A stretch of 20,550 nucleotides of DNA, taken from positions 1 to 20,550 of IMG/VR virus record IMGVR_UViG_3300037502_001828. One strand, given 5' to 3'. The notes beneath the pieces were generated by a model, which was given only the letters and a program-made list of their open reading frames with translations, made no database searches and was not told the origin of the DNA. This document shows, piece after piece, positions 1 to 7,546 of this stretch. The translations under genes were made by a program, and so were the position numbers. Position 1 is the stretch's first letter; each line of letters starts with the position of its first letter. Source of the stretch: a virus.

Positions 1-75
1 GCCTTCCCGAGCCTTAGTGTTCGCGCATCTCTGCAGTTGGAAAGTTTTTTGAAAATGAAAATCAAAATCAAGTAG
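1..75 (+). CDS. C-terminal end of an upstream gene (partial)
   Basis: The first frame is open from the window edge and ends at the TAG at 73-75, giving 24 residues that finish in an alternating Lys/Ile tail (MKIKIK). The other two forward frames close earlier. The stop lies 9 nt before the ATG of the next gene, and that gene's Shine-Dalgarno site overlaps the stop, the tight packing seen elsewhere here. The fragment is too short to assign a function. A 24-codon open frame can arise by chance in AT-rich DNA, so the call rests mostly on spacing. Confidence 0.5.
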   Translation, partial: AFPSLSVRASLQLESFLKMKIKIK

Positions 76-84
76 GATGTGTTT

Positions 85-576
85 ATGAATGACTTGCGTA
101 TTGTTAAAGTGAAAATAAGTTCTCTCCAATCTGACCCTGATAATGCTCGTAAGCATAGCGTTAAGAACATTGAAAGTATAGCAAATTCGTTAAAGCGTTT
201 TGGTCAGAGGAAGCCAATTGTGGTTACTGGTGGCAATGTTGTGATTGCTGGTAATGGAACTTTGGAAGCAGCCAAGCAAATTGGTTGGGATGAGATTGTT
301 GTTGCTTACACTCCGAGTGATTGGACTTTTGAGCATGCTCGGGCTTATGCACTTGTTGATAATAGAACTGCTGAACTTGCTGAGTGGGATACTGACAAGT
401 TGGCTATGCAACTGATTGAATTGGATTCTGTTGGTTGGGAGTTGGGTGATGTTGGTTTTGAAAAACTTGAACCACCGACAGGTGAGCTTAAAGAACGTAA
501 GTCTAATGTTGTTGATTGTGACGATTGTGGTCGAAAGGTTTTAGAGCGAAATGTCGAATCCACCGAAACCGATTGA
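85..576 (+). CDS. ParB-like (ParB/sulfiredoxin fold) N-terminal domain protein
   Basis: 163 aa. Residues about 6-85 look like the ParB N-terminal domain: a DPDNARKHS segment, GQRKPIVV, then VIAGNGTLEAAKQIGWDEI, which corresponds to the conserved Gly/Glu-rich nucleotide-binding box of ParB. A CxxC pair (CDDC) follows near the C-terminus. Members of this fold bind or hydrolyse CTP or act as nucleases; phage copies often sit beside the terminase or DNA-modification genes. I do not see a helix-turn-helix, so it is probably not a true partition protein. The start is chosen at ATG 85 because TAGGA (73-77) lies 7 nt upstream; a GTG at 79 would sit almost on top of that site. The 3' end overlaps the small terminase gene by 26 nt. 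The specific role in this phage is unknown. Confidence 0.75.
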   Translation: MNDLRIVKVKISSLQSDPDNARKHSVKNIESIANSLKRFGQRKPIVVTGGNVVIAGNGTLEAAKQIGWDEIVVAYTPSDWTFEHARAYALVDNRTAELAEWDTDKLAMQLIELDSVGWELGDVGFEKLEPPTGELKERKSNVVDCDDCGRKVLERNVESTETD

Positions 577-997
577 GGTTAAACGTAAACTTGGTAATCC
601 TGGTCAGCGTGCTTTGCCTGATTCAAGTGAAACCATTTTGATTGAACCTATTTCTGAATTACCTGAACCTCATAGACAATTATTTGATGCTGGTTTGGAG
701 TTGTGGAATCGTACTTGGTCTATGGGTCAGTTGTGGATTTCACCTAAGACTGATATTGAGTTGTTGTTGATGACTTGTGAAATGTTAGATGAACGTGTCA
801 GACTTCGCGCGTATGTTTGGAATAATCCTGAAGCGTGGAGAGAAAGAAAGGCGTTGCGTGAACTTGAAAAAAATATTACTAACTCTTTGTCTTTATTGGG
901 GTTTACTCCTACTGATAGGTCTCGCTTAGGGGTTGCTGAAGTTAAAGCTAAATCTAAGTTGGAAGAGTTAAGGGCTAAACGTGACCAACGCGATTGA
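551..997 (+). CDS. terS: Terminase small subunit, P27 family
   Basis: 148 aa. The N-terminus PPKPIEVKRKLGNPGQRALP is the diagnostic P27 signature (Pro-Lys-Pro, Gly-Asn-Pro-Gly-x-Arg). The rest is predicted helical, with a charged C-terminus (ELRAKRDQRD), the usual size and build of this family. The small subunit recognises the packaging site on concatemeric phage DNA and loads the large subunit. It overlaps the ParB-like gene upstream by 26 nt and the large-subunit gene downstream by 17 nt, so translation of the three is probably coupled. No strong Shine-Dalgarno site is visible before the ATG, which fits coupling. Confidence 0.88.
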   Translation: MSNPPKPIEVKRKLGNPGQRALPDSSETILIEPISELPEPHRQLFDAGLELWNRTWSMGQLWISPKTDIELLLMTCEMLDERVRLRAYVWNNPEAWRERKALRELEKNITNSLSLLGFTPTDRSRLGVAEVKAKSKLEELRAKRDQRD

Positions 998-2498
998 GGG
1001 TTGGCCGTCTCGTTGGCTGACACCTGTTGAGGATTCAGCTCTTGAGTTGAGTCGTGGTGTTGATGTTGCAGATTTTATTGATGCAATGTGTATTCAAACT
1101 AAAGATACTGTTGCAGGTCGTAGTGGGCAACCAATTGTTTTGAGACCTTGGCAGAAAGAATTATTGAATCATATTTTTGCTGTTCGTGATGATGGTCGTT
1201 TCAAACATAGAACTGCACTTGTTGGGATGGCTCGTAAGAATGGTAAATCTGCTTTGTCTTCTGGTATTGCTCTTTGGGGTTTGTTTATGGGTGAGAAAGG
1301 TTCTGAGATTTATTCTTGTGCTGCTGACAGAGACCAGGCAAGAATTGTTTTTGGTGATGCTAAGAAAATGATTGAAGCTGAACCAGAACTAATGTCTCAA
1401 GCTAAGTTGTATCGTGATGCGATTGAGATTCCATCAATGGGTTCTGTGTATCGTGTTCTTTCATCTGAGGCTTTCACTAAAGAGGGTTTGTCACCAACAC
1501 TTGTTGTTTATGATGAGTTGCACGCTGCACCTAATCGTGAACTCTTTGACGTTATGACTCTTGGAATGGGTGCAAGACGTGAACCTTTACTTCTTGCAAT
1601 TACAACTGCTGGTGTTAAAACAGATAACACAGGTCAAGATTCTGTTGCTTATTCGTTGTATCAGTATGGGCAAAAGGTTGCGCGTGGTGAAGTTGATGAC
1701 CCATCTTTTTTTATGTCTTGGTGGGAATCACCAACTGAGTCAAACCATAGAGACCCTGAAGTTTGGAAACTTGCGAATCCTGCTTTTGGTGATTTGAACT
1801 CTGTTGAAGATTTTGAGTCTGCTGTGAAACGTACACCTGAAGCTGAGTTTCGTACAAAACGAACTAACGCTTGGGTTTCATCTCAAACAGCGTGGTTGCC
1901 TAATAATGCTTGGGAGTCAAGATTTGTCAAGAAAGAAATTGATAAAGATGTTCCTGTGATTCTTGGTTTTGATGGTTCTTTCTCAGGTGATGCTTCTGTG
2001 ATTGTTGGTGTCACTATTGAAGAGTCACCACATGTGTTCCTTGTTGAGGCTTGGGAGAAACAACCAGAGGACACAGATGATTGGCGTGTGGATTCTTTGG
2101 AAGTTGAAAACGCAATCATTCAAGCATGTAATCGCATGAATGTTAAAGAGATTGCTTGTGACCCTTTTCGTTGGCAAAGAACAATGCAAGTTTTACAGGA
2201 TGCTGGTTTACCAATCGTGGAGTGGCCATCAACCTCAGCAGCAAGAATGATTCCTGCTTGTTCAAAGTTTTATGATGCTGTGGTTTCAGAAAAATTAACA
2301 AATGATGGAAGCCCATTATTGACAAGACACATATCAAATGCTGTTGTCAAAGTGGATAGGCTTGGCCCTAGAATTGTTAAAGAGCACAGAGGTTCTCCAC
2401 GAAAAATAGATGGTGCAGTTGCTAGTATCATTGCTTTTGATAGGGCAACAGTTTCTCGTACAGAATCTGAAGTTCTTGTCCCACAGTTTTTTGTCTAA
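981..2498 (+). CDS. terL: Terminase large subunit (packaging ATPase and nuclease)
   Basis: 505 aa with a GTG start inside the end of terS. The N-terminal ATPase shows a Walker A-like loop GMARKNGKSAL (about residues 82-92), Walker B LVVYDELH (174-181, D178/E179) and a coupling motif AITTAG (206-211). The C-terminal RNase H-like nuclease has candidate metal-binding acidic residues D331 (GFDGSFSGD), D394 (ACDPFRW) and D477 (RKIDGAVAS). Length and order match phage TerL proteins paired with P27 small subunits. The protein docks on the portal, cuts DNA concatemers and drives DNA into the prohead. Coding-strand composition is T/G-rich in the first four-fifths and turns A-rich toward the 3' end, continuing into the portal gene. 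Confidence 0.95.
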   Translation: MTNAIEGWPSRWLTPVEDSALELSRGVDVADFIDAMCIQTKDTVAGRSGQPIVLRPWQKELLNHIFAVRDDGRFKHRTALVGMARKNGKSALSSGIALWGLFMGEKGSEIYSCAADRDQARIVFGDAKKMIEAEPELMSQAKLYRDAIEIPSMGSVYRVLSSEAFTKEGLSPTLVVYDELHAAPNRELFDVMTLGMGARREPLLLAITTAGVKTDNTGQDSVAYSLYQYGQKVARGEVDDPSFFMSWWESPTESNHRDPEVWKLANPAFGDLNSVEDFESAVKRTPEAEFRTKRTNAWVSSQTAWLPNNAWESRFVKKEIDKDVPVILGFDGSFSGDASVIVGVTIEESPHVFLVEAWEKQPEDTDDWRVDSLEVENAIIQACNRMNVKEIACDPFRWQRTMQVLQDAGLPIVEWPSTSAARMIPACSKFYDAVVSEKLTNDGSPLLTRHISNAVVKVDRLGPRIVKEHRGSPRKIDGAVASIIAFDRATVSRTESEVLVPQFFV

Positions 2499-2507
2499 GG
2501 AGTTTTT

Positions 2508-2645
2508 TTGTTTGCCACAATAATCCAAGTCGTAGGCCTAGTTTTAGTTTCTGTTGGTGTTGCATTGATTTCATTACCAGCAGGTATAACAGTCGCAGGT
2601 TTGTCATGTGTTGCTTTAGGTCTCGCTATTGAAAGAAGTAAATAA
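2508..2645 (+). CDS. Small hydrophobic membrane protein, 45 aa, TTG start
   Basis: The 147 bp between terL and the portal gene holds a 45-codon frame starting at TTG 2508, with a strong Shine-Dalgarno AAGGAG (2497-2502) 5 nt upstream. Its TAA (2643-2645) overlaps the portal ATG as TAATG. The product is almost wholly hydrophobic: one segment around residues 5-23 (VVGLVLVSVGVALISLP) and a second around 25-40, ending in ERSK, so one long or two short membrane spans. Small membrane proteins between terminase and portal genes recur in actinophages; their role is not known to me. The ribosome site, exact gap filling and stop/start overlap make it a credible gene despite its size. Confidence 0.78.
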   Translation: MFATIIQVVGLVLVSVGVALISLPAGITVAGLSCVALGLAIERSK

Positions 2646-4180
2646 TGTTAAATAATCTTTTTAATCTTCCTGAAAGAAGAGCTATAAGTTTTCAATCCAT
2701 TTGGGGTGCTGGTGACACATTTGCTTTCACCACAGATTCAGGTGCACCAATTGATGAGAACACTTCAATGCGTATCAGCGCATTTTATGCTTGTGTGCTT
2801 TTAATCTCTGACACCATTTCAACACTCCCAGTTGATTCTTATATAAGACGTGATGGCAACCGAGTTCCTTACCGACCAAGACCTGAGTGGGTACAAAAAC
2901 CTGATATTGATTTATTAAGAAGCGAACATTACCAACAAGTACTTGTTTCTTTATTGCTTGATGGAAACGCTTTCGTTCGTATCTTTCGTGATAGTCGTGG
3001 TGATGTTGCAAACCTTGTTTGTTTAGACCCACTAAGAGTTTCAATTGTTAGAAACCCTGAAACAAGAGAACTTGAATATTTAATTGATAACGCTGTTGCT
3101 GGAACTGTCAAACAAAAAGACATGTTACACATTACAGAAATTCGTAAACCAGGTGCACCAAGAGGTTTAAGTCGTGTATCAGAATTAAAAGAAAACCTTG
3201 GTTTAGCTTCAGCATTACAAAGTTTCGCTGCAAGATTTTTTGGTCAAGGTGCAACAGCACAAGGAATCATTGAATACCCAGGTAACTTAACAGCAGAACA
3301 AGCAAAAGATTTACGAAACAATTTTGACAACGCACATAAAGGTTACAAAAAAGCACATAAAACAGGAATCCTTTCAGGTGGCGCAAAGTACACAAAGACT
3401 GCAGCAAACCCAGATGAAGCACAAATGTTGCAATCTCAACAATTCGCTGTTGAACAAATAGCAAGAATGTTCAGAGTTCCATTACACATGATTCAAGTCA
3501 CAACACCTGGGGCAATGTCTTACGCCTCTGTGGAACAAAACAACATAAACTTTGTAACACACACTTTAAGACCTTATGTACAAAAAATTGAAGATGCTTA
3601 CTCAAGTCTTCTACCATCAGATGCTTTCATAAAATTCAATGTTGATGGTTTATTACGTGGAGACTACACAACAAGAATCCAAGGATACTCAATTGGTTTA
3701 CAAGCAGGTTTTTATTCTGTGAACGATATTAGAAGATTTGAAGATTTAAGACCTGTGGATGAGGGCGACCAGTTCAGAGTTCCTTTGGCTAACATAAATA
3801 TTGCTGAAGCTGATGTCATTGAGCAAGATAAAAAAGTTCAGATGGCTCAAAGACTTGTTCAATCAGGTTATGACCCAACACAAGTTCTTTCAGCTCTTGG
3901 TCTTCCAAAGATTGCACACACAGGTCTACCAAGCACACAACTACAACAAGTTGCACAGATTGACCCACAAGACCCATCAAGTGTTTATGATGTCACACGC
4001 ACAAGTGAAGTTAATGTGCAGATACCTGAAACAATTGTTAATGTACCACCAGCAATCATTAATGTTGCACCACCAGTTGTGAACGTTACTAGCCCAGAAT
4101 CTAAACAAACAATTAGAACTGTTGAAAGAGATGAAAATAATTTGATTACAAGAATCATTGAAACAAGTGAGGAACAATAA
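2645..4180 (+). CDS. Portal protein, HK97 family
   Basis: 511 aa. The N-terminal MRISAFYACVLLISDTISTLP (residues 42-62), the GNAFVRI segment (107-113) and the segment FRVPLHMIQV (276-285) are typical of HK97-type portals. Twelve copies form the ring at one head vertex through which DNA enters; the protein also nucleates head assembly and binds the connector and TerL. The family core ends near residue 400. Beyond it is a low-complexity tail with repeated Asn-Val-Pro units (residues 456-484) and a charged end (RTVERDENN...). The ATG overlaps the stop of the small membrane protein (TAATG), and its own TAA overlaps the next ATG. Codons here are A-rich, unlike most of terL. Confidence 0.95.
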   Translation: MLNNLFNLPERRAISFQSIWGAGDTFAFTTDSGAPIDENTSMRISAFYACVLLISDTISTLPVDSYIRRDGNRVPYRPRPEWVQKPDIDLLRSEHYQQVLVSLLLDGNAFVRIFRDSRGDVANLVCLDPLRVSIVRNPETRELEYLIDNAVAGTVKQKDMLHITEIRKPGAPRGLSRVSELKENLGLASALQSFAARFFGQGATAQGIIEYPGNLTAEQAKDLRNNFDNAHKGYKKAHKTGILSGGAKYTKTAANPDEAQMLQSQQFAVEQIARMFRVPLHMIQVTTPGAMSYASVEQNNINFVTHTLRPYVQKIEDAYSSLLPSDAFIKFNVDGLLRGDYTTRIQGYSIGLQAGFYSVNDIRRFEDLRPVDEGDQFRVPLANINIAEADVIEQDKKVQMAQRLVQSGYDPTQVLSALGLPKIAHTGLPSTQLQQVAQIDPQDPSSVYDVTRTSEVNVQIPETIVNVPPAIINVAPPVVNVTSPESKQTIRTVERDENNLITRIIETSEEQ

Positions 4181-4563
4181 TGGCAACTGGTTTAAGTGCT
4201 TACACAGCAAATAAATTTCTTGATGCTTTAGGAAACGCAACAGCATTTTCTGTTACAGATGTTTACATAAAACTTCATGTGGGAGACCCAGGTGCAAATG
4301 GAACAAGTAACCCTGCAACTGAAACTACAAGAAAACTTGTGACCTTTGCAGCAGCATCAAATGGAAGCATTGCATCAGACGCAGCAGCAACTTGGACAAA
4401 CATTGTAGGTTCACAAGACGCAACACATTTTACTGCTTGGGATAATTTAACTACAGGAAACTTTTTATTCTCAGGAACAATTACCTCAAATCCTTACACA
4501 GCAGGAGACACTGTAACGATTGCTTCAGGTTCTTTAACTGCATCTCTAACAGTCGCAAGCTAA
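4180..4563 (+). CDS. Small phage structural protein (LHVGDPGANGT family)
   Basis: 127 aa, starting in a TAATG overlap with the portal gene. It begins MATGLSAYTANKFLDALGN and carries LHVGDPGANGTSNPATETTR (residues about 28-47), a motif I recognise from small phage virion proteins variously annotated as tail fibre-like or head-fibre/decoration proteins. The rest is Ala/Thr/Ser-rich with alternating beta pattern (NFLFSGTITSNPYTAGDTVTIASG), suggesting a compact beta domain. It sits directly after the portal gene and before a repetitive protein, in the head block. A virion surface role is inference from family and position. Confidence 0.6.
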   Translation: MATGLSAYTANKFLDALGNATAFSVTDVYIKLHVGDPGANGTSNPATETTRKLVTFAAASNGSIASDAAATWTNIVGSQDATHFTAWDNLTTGNFLFSGTITSNPYTAGDTVTIASGSLTASLTVAS

Positions 4564-4567
4564 AACA

Positions 4568-5275
4568 ATGAGTGCCACAGGCTCACTCATTCTTGATTCC
4601 GAAGTCAGAGGAATTTTAGATACCAATACGTTGTATGGTACGGCTGAAAACATTGAAGCCACAGGTTCATCAAATCTAAATGGTTTATCTTCATCAGCCA
4701 CAGCCTCTGTTGTTAATCCTCAAACAGCGCAAGCCTTGCTTGGTGCTATCACTTCAATATCATCAGCAGATGTAGCACATTTTGCTGAGGGTGCTACAAA
4801 TCTTGGTGCACTTGAATCTTTAGTTGAAACAGTTATTACAAAAACAGTTTCAGCGCAAGCCTTGTTTGATTCATTATCAGCTCAAGCAGAAATAAACATA
4901 AATGTTGAATCGGGTGCTGAGTCTTTATTTGGTGGCCTTGAGAGTTCAGCAACTTTAGGTGTAGTTCTTGAGGCTTCAGGGGAAGCAAATCTTGGTGGGC
5001 TTTCTGCGTCAGGTACAGCAACAGGTGGAGAACCACCAGTTCCCCCAACACCTGAACCTGTTTATGGTTCAAGAGGTTATGTTCAAAAGAAAATCAAACC
5101 TAAACTTGAACCTGTTTTTGAACCTGAGATTCCTAAAATTGTTCAAACAAAACCATTAAATAAAATTGTTCTAATTAAAGCCAACACCCTAGCATCAAAT
5201 TTTAATGCCTCTGCCGAAATTCGTATAGACTTTTCAATAAGACAAGATGAGGCAGAATTGCTTCTTTTAATTTAG
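4568..5275 (+). CDS. Repetitive structural protein with 21-residue repeats
   Basis: 235 aa. Six units spaced 20-22 residues start near residues 33, 53, 75, 95, 116 and 137 with a shared pattern like G(A/S)xxLxGLxSSAxAxV: GSSNLNGLSSSATASV, TAQALLGAITSISSA, GATNLGALESLVET, SAQALFDSLSAQAE, GAESLFGGLESSAT, GEANLGGLSASGTA. A degenerate copy (ANTLASNFNASAEIRI) follows at about 205-220. Between them lies a Pro-rich linker (GEPPVPPTPEPV) and a Lys/Pro-rich segment (KKIKPKLEPVFEPEIPK). The regular period suggests a beta-solenoid or fibrous trimer. I do not recognise a named family. Its place between the portal and the protease suggests a head fibre or decoration protein, which is inference. ATG 4568 lies 4 nt after the previous stop. 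Confidence 0.6.
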   Translation: MSATGSLILDSEVRGILDTNTLYGTAENIEATGSSNLNGLSSSATASVVNPQTAQALLGAITSISSADVAHFAEGATNLGALESLVETVITKTVSAQALFDSLSAQAEININVESGAESLFGGLESSATLGVVLEASGEANLGGLSASGTATGGEPPVPPTPEPVYGSRGYVQKKIKPKLEPVFEPEIPKIVQTKPLNKIVLIKANTLASNFNASAEIRIDFSIRQDEAELLLLI

Positions 5276-5283
5276 GTGGCATT

Positions 5284-5568
5284 TTGATAATTAGTAAAAG
5301 ACTCACAGTAGGAACGGCTGCGATTCAATTAGTTTCTCCTCATAATCAACCACAATCAGTCAAATTTGTAAATGCTGGAACTGAAGTTGTAAGAATTAGT
5401 GGTGATGAAGACATTGACCCAGCAGATGCTTATGGTTTAGCAAGACTACCTGATAGCCCAAATACAACAAGAAATATTTGGGAATTTGAATTAAATCCTG
5501 GAGAAGCTATCTGGGGAAGAACTGCTGCAAATTCATCTATTCTAAACGTTTGGATACAAAAAAAATAA
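5284..5568 (+). CDS. Hypothetical protein, 94 aa, TTG start
   Basis: 94 aa with a TTG start at 5284; AGGTGG (5274-5279) lies 4 nt upstream and the previous stop is 8 nt away. The sequence is soluble, with predicted beta strands (SVKFVNAGTEVVRIS, WEFELNPGEAIWG). The segment FELNPGEAIWGRTAANSS resembles small virion decoration domains that order a beta sandwich, but I cannot name a family. It ends in a TAATG overlap with the protease gene, so it belongs to the same translation chain. A minor capsid-associated role is a guess from neighbours. Confidence 0.55.
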   Translation: MIISKRLTVGTAAIQLVSPHNQPQSVKFVNAGTEVVRISGDEDIDPADAYGLARLPDSPNTTRNIWEFELNPGEAIWGRTAANSSILNVWIQKK

Positions 5569-7349
5569 TGCCATATTTTATTACTGATTCATCACCTGAT
5601 TGCTCAGGCTGGGCAACAATTAAAGAAGATGGCGAAGTTATTGGTTGCCATGAAAATAAACAAGATGCTATTGACCAAATGGTTGCTGTGTCACTTGCTG
5701 AAGAAATTGAACCTGGTGGGGAAAGAGTAAACAAGCCTTACAAGAAAATGAAAAAAGATAAAAGAGTTTTACCTGAGAATTACAGACCATCTTTATCAGA
5801 AGATGTTCCAGATGGTCGTGCTTGTGGTAATTGTATTTTTTACAAAGAAGATGATGTCAAAGAGTTTGCTGATGGTGAGCTTCGTGCTTGGTGCGAGAAA
5901 TGGGATGACTACGTTAATGGTGCATACTATTGCAATGCTTGGGAACCTGCTCAAGAAGAAAGAGCTGAACCTGATTCTTTGAAGACTGGTGATTTTGTTT
6001 CTTGGAACACTTCAGGTGGTAGGTCACAAGGAAAAATTGAAAGAATTGAAAGAGATGGGCAAATAAATGTTCCTAATTCTTCTTTCACAATTCAAGGTAC
6101 ACCTGATGACCCTGCTGCATTAATTGTTATTTATCAGGAAACAGAAGATGGTTTTGAAGCAAGTGATGTAAAGGTTGGACATAAGTTTTCAACTTTAACA
6201 AAAATTAGTGATTTAAGAACTTTAGAAATAAGACAAGTTAATTTGACACCACCAGCTTATATGCGTGCTGCTGCTCGCAGAGGACTTGAACTAAATCGTC
6301 AAGGTTTTGGTGGAGATGGTTTGACAGATAAAACTAAACAAGAGGCAAGAGATATGGCTGCTGGTCGAGTATCTGAAGACAAGTGGCGCAGGATTGCACC
6401 TTGGATTGCTCGTCATCTTGTTGATTTAGATGCACCAAAAAATTCAAACACTTCTGACCCAGGTTATCCAGGTGCAGGTCTTGTTGCGCATCTTTTATGG
6501 GGAAGTGGGCCAAGCAAAAGAGCAGCACAAAGAACTTTGGATTATGCCCAAGGTGTTATAGATAGGTTAGATGCTGAAGAACAACAATCACGTTGGTCAT
6601 CAGTTAATGTAAAATTAAACAAAGAGAAAAAGGAAAACAACGTGACTAAAGTTGAACGCAGAGTAAAAACTGATATTGATTTTGAATTAAGAATAGATAA
6701 CGCTGAAGCTGATGGTATGCGCTTCACAGGTTACGCAGCCGTTTTCAATAGTGACTCAGAGCCACTTCCATTCATTGAAAGAATTATGCCTGGCGCATTT
6801 AATCGTTCTTTGAAAGCACGTAATGAAGTGAAACTTTTCAAGAATCACAACATGGATGAAGTCCTTGCTTCAACACGTTCAAAGACATTAAAACTTACAG
6901 AAGATTCAACAGGTTTGTTAGCAGAAGCAACATTGCCTGATACAACAGCAGGTCGCGATTTGGCTGTGCTTATGAAACGTGGAGATGTTCACGCAATGAG
7001 TTTTGGTTTCTCTGTTCCAGCAAAAGGCGATAAATGGTCTGAAGATGGAATGACTAGAGAGTTGCATCAAATCAGATTGCATGAAGTTTCAATTGTTACA
7101 GGCTTTCCAGCTTATGAGGCAACAACTGCAACTGTTCGTTCTTTAGATATTTTAGCTTCAAGAACAAATGTTGATGCTGATGCTTTGGCTGATGCAATGA
7201 TTAAACTTGAATCAGGTGAAAAGTTAGCAGGTTCACAAGCCGATTTATTACAAGAAGTTGTGACTAAGTTAAGAGATAACGAACCAAGTCAAGATGATTT
7301 ATTAGAATTAAAACGTAAACAACTTGACCTATTATTAAAGGTTGTATAA
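5568..7349 (+). CDS. Multidomain prohead protease (HK97/S78 family) with N-terminal extension
   Basis: 593 aa from ATG 5568, which overlaps the previous stop (TAATG); a TTG at 5550 is possible but less likely. Domains in order (ATG numbering): a MPYFIT...GCHENKQDAIDQM module (1-50); a four-cysteine module C86-x2-C89-x19-C109-x12-C122 ending YCNAWEP, resembling a HiPIP-type site; a Tudor-like segment (138-213, LKTGDFVSW...GKIERI...HKFSTLTKI); a helical PPAYMRAAARRGLELNRQ domain (228-340); and the HK97 prohead protease (about 365-530). Probable catalytic residues are H427 (FKNHN) and S478 (HAMSFGF), with H505/E506 as the third position. The protease removes the delta domain of the capsid protein during head maturation. 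Family members are usually near 200-250 aa, so over 350 extra residues are fused here. An internal start at 6642 could give the short form. Confidence 0.85.
   Translation: MPYFITDSSPDCSGWATIKEDGEVIGCHENKQDAIDQMVAVSLAEEIEPGGERVNKPYKKMKKDKRVLPENYRPSLSEDVPDGRACGNCIFYKEDDVKEFADGELRAWCEKWDDYVNGAYYCNAWEPAQEERAEPDSLKTGDFVSWNTSGGRSQGKIERIERDGQINVPNSSFTIQGTPDDPAALIVIYQETEDGFEASDVKVGHKFSTLTKISDLRTLEIRQVNLTPPAYMRAAARRGLELNRQGFGGDGLTDKTKQEARDMAAGRVSEDKWRRIAPWIARHLVDLDAPKNSNTSDPGYPGAGLVAHLLWGSGPSKRAAQRTLDYAQGVIDRLDAEEQQSRWSSVNVKLNKEKKENNVTKVERRVKTDIDFELRIDNAEADGMRFTGYAAVFNSDSEPLPFIERIMPGAFNRSLKARNEVKLFKNHNMDEVLASTRSKTLKLTEDSTGLLAEATLPDTTAGRDLAVLMKRGDVHAMSFGFSVPAKGDKWSEDGMTRELHQIRLHEVSIVTGFPAYEATTATVRSLDILASRTNVDADALADAMIKLESGEKLAGSQADLLQEVVTKLRDNEPSQDDLLELKRKQLDLLLKVV
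6642..7349 (+). CDS. Possible internal-start product: stand-alone prohead protease (235 aa)
   Basis: Within the long protease frame, a GTG at 6642 is preceded 7 nt upstream by AAAAAGGA (6627-6634). It lies exactly where the linker (a Lys/Asn/Glu-rich stretch, KLNKEKKENN) meets the conserved protease domain. A product starting there would be 235 aa, the normal length of HK97-family proheads proteases. Nested in-frame starts are known in phage head protease/scaffold genes such as lambda C/Nu3. The site is visible; whether it is used is inference. If so, the phage would make a long form with metal-binding and Tudor-like domains and a short free protease. Confidence 0.4.
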   Translation: MTKVERRVKTDIDFELRIDNAEADGMRFTGYAAVFNSDSEPLPFIERIMPGAFNRSLKARNEVKLFKNHNMDEVLASTRSKTLKLTEDSTGLLAEATLPDTTAGRDLAVLMKRGDVHAMSFGFSVPAKGDKWSEDGMTRELHQIRLHEVSIVTGFPAYEATTATVRSLDILASRTNVDADALADAMIKLESGEKLAGSQADLLQEVVTKLRDNEPSQDDLLELKRKQLDLLLKVV

Positions 7350-7351
7350 CA

Positions 7352-7531
7352 ATGGATAAAGCAAAAGTTAAAGAAGCGATTCTAAAAGTTGCAGGAAATC
7401 CCACTTCAGGTGTAATTGCTGACTTGGCTGATGATTTAGCACAAGCCATTATCGATATTGAAAAACCTGAAATCAAAAATTACAATCCTGTACAAGAAAC
7501 AAGAATTGTTGAAATAAAAGAAACGCGTTAA
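7352..7531 (+). CDS. Small conserved phage protein, 59 aa
   Basis: An ATG at 7352, 2 nt after the protease stop, opens a 59-codon frame ending TAA at 7529-7531. The product starts MDKAKVKEAILKVAGNPTSG, has an acidic helical middle (IADLADDLAQAIIDIEKPE) and ends RIVEIKETR. I recall similar short proteins with a VAGNP(S/T)SGxIAxLA motif and a TETR-like end in the gap between protease and capsid genes of actinophages, always unassigned. It has no membrane segment and no cysteines. Conserved position in the head operon suggests a role in head assembly, but nothing in the sequence shows it. Confidence 0.7.
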   Translation: MDKAKVKEAILKVAGNPTSGVIADLADDLAQAIIDIEKPEIKNYNPVQETRIVEIKETR

Positions 7532-7546
7532 AACCTGATATACAAT

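Noticed and set aside
1-75. Assigning the upstream fragment to a DNA methylase or endonuclease by its place before ParB and terS
   Set aside because: Only 24 residues are visible and no motif supports either family.
7509-7546. Promoter for the capsid gene (TTGAAA and TACAAT)
   Set aside because: The spacing between the two boxes is about 26 nt, too long for a sigma-70 type promoter, and AT-rich DNA gives such words often.
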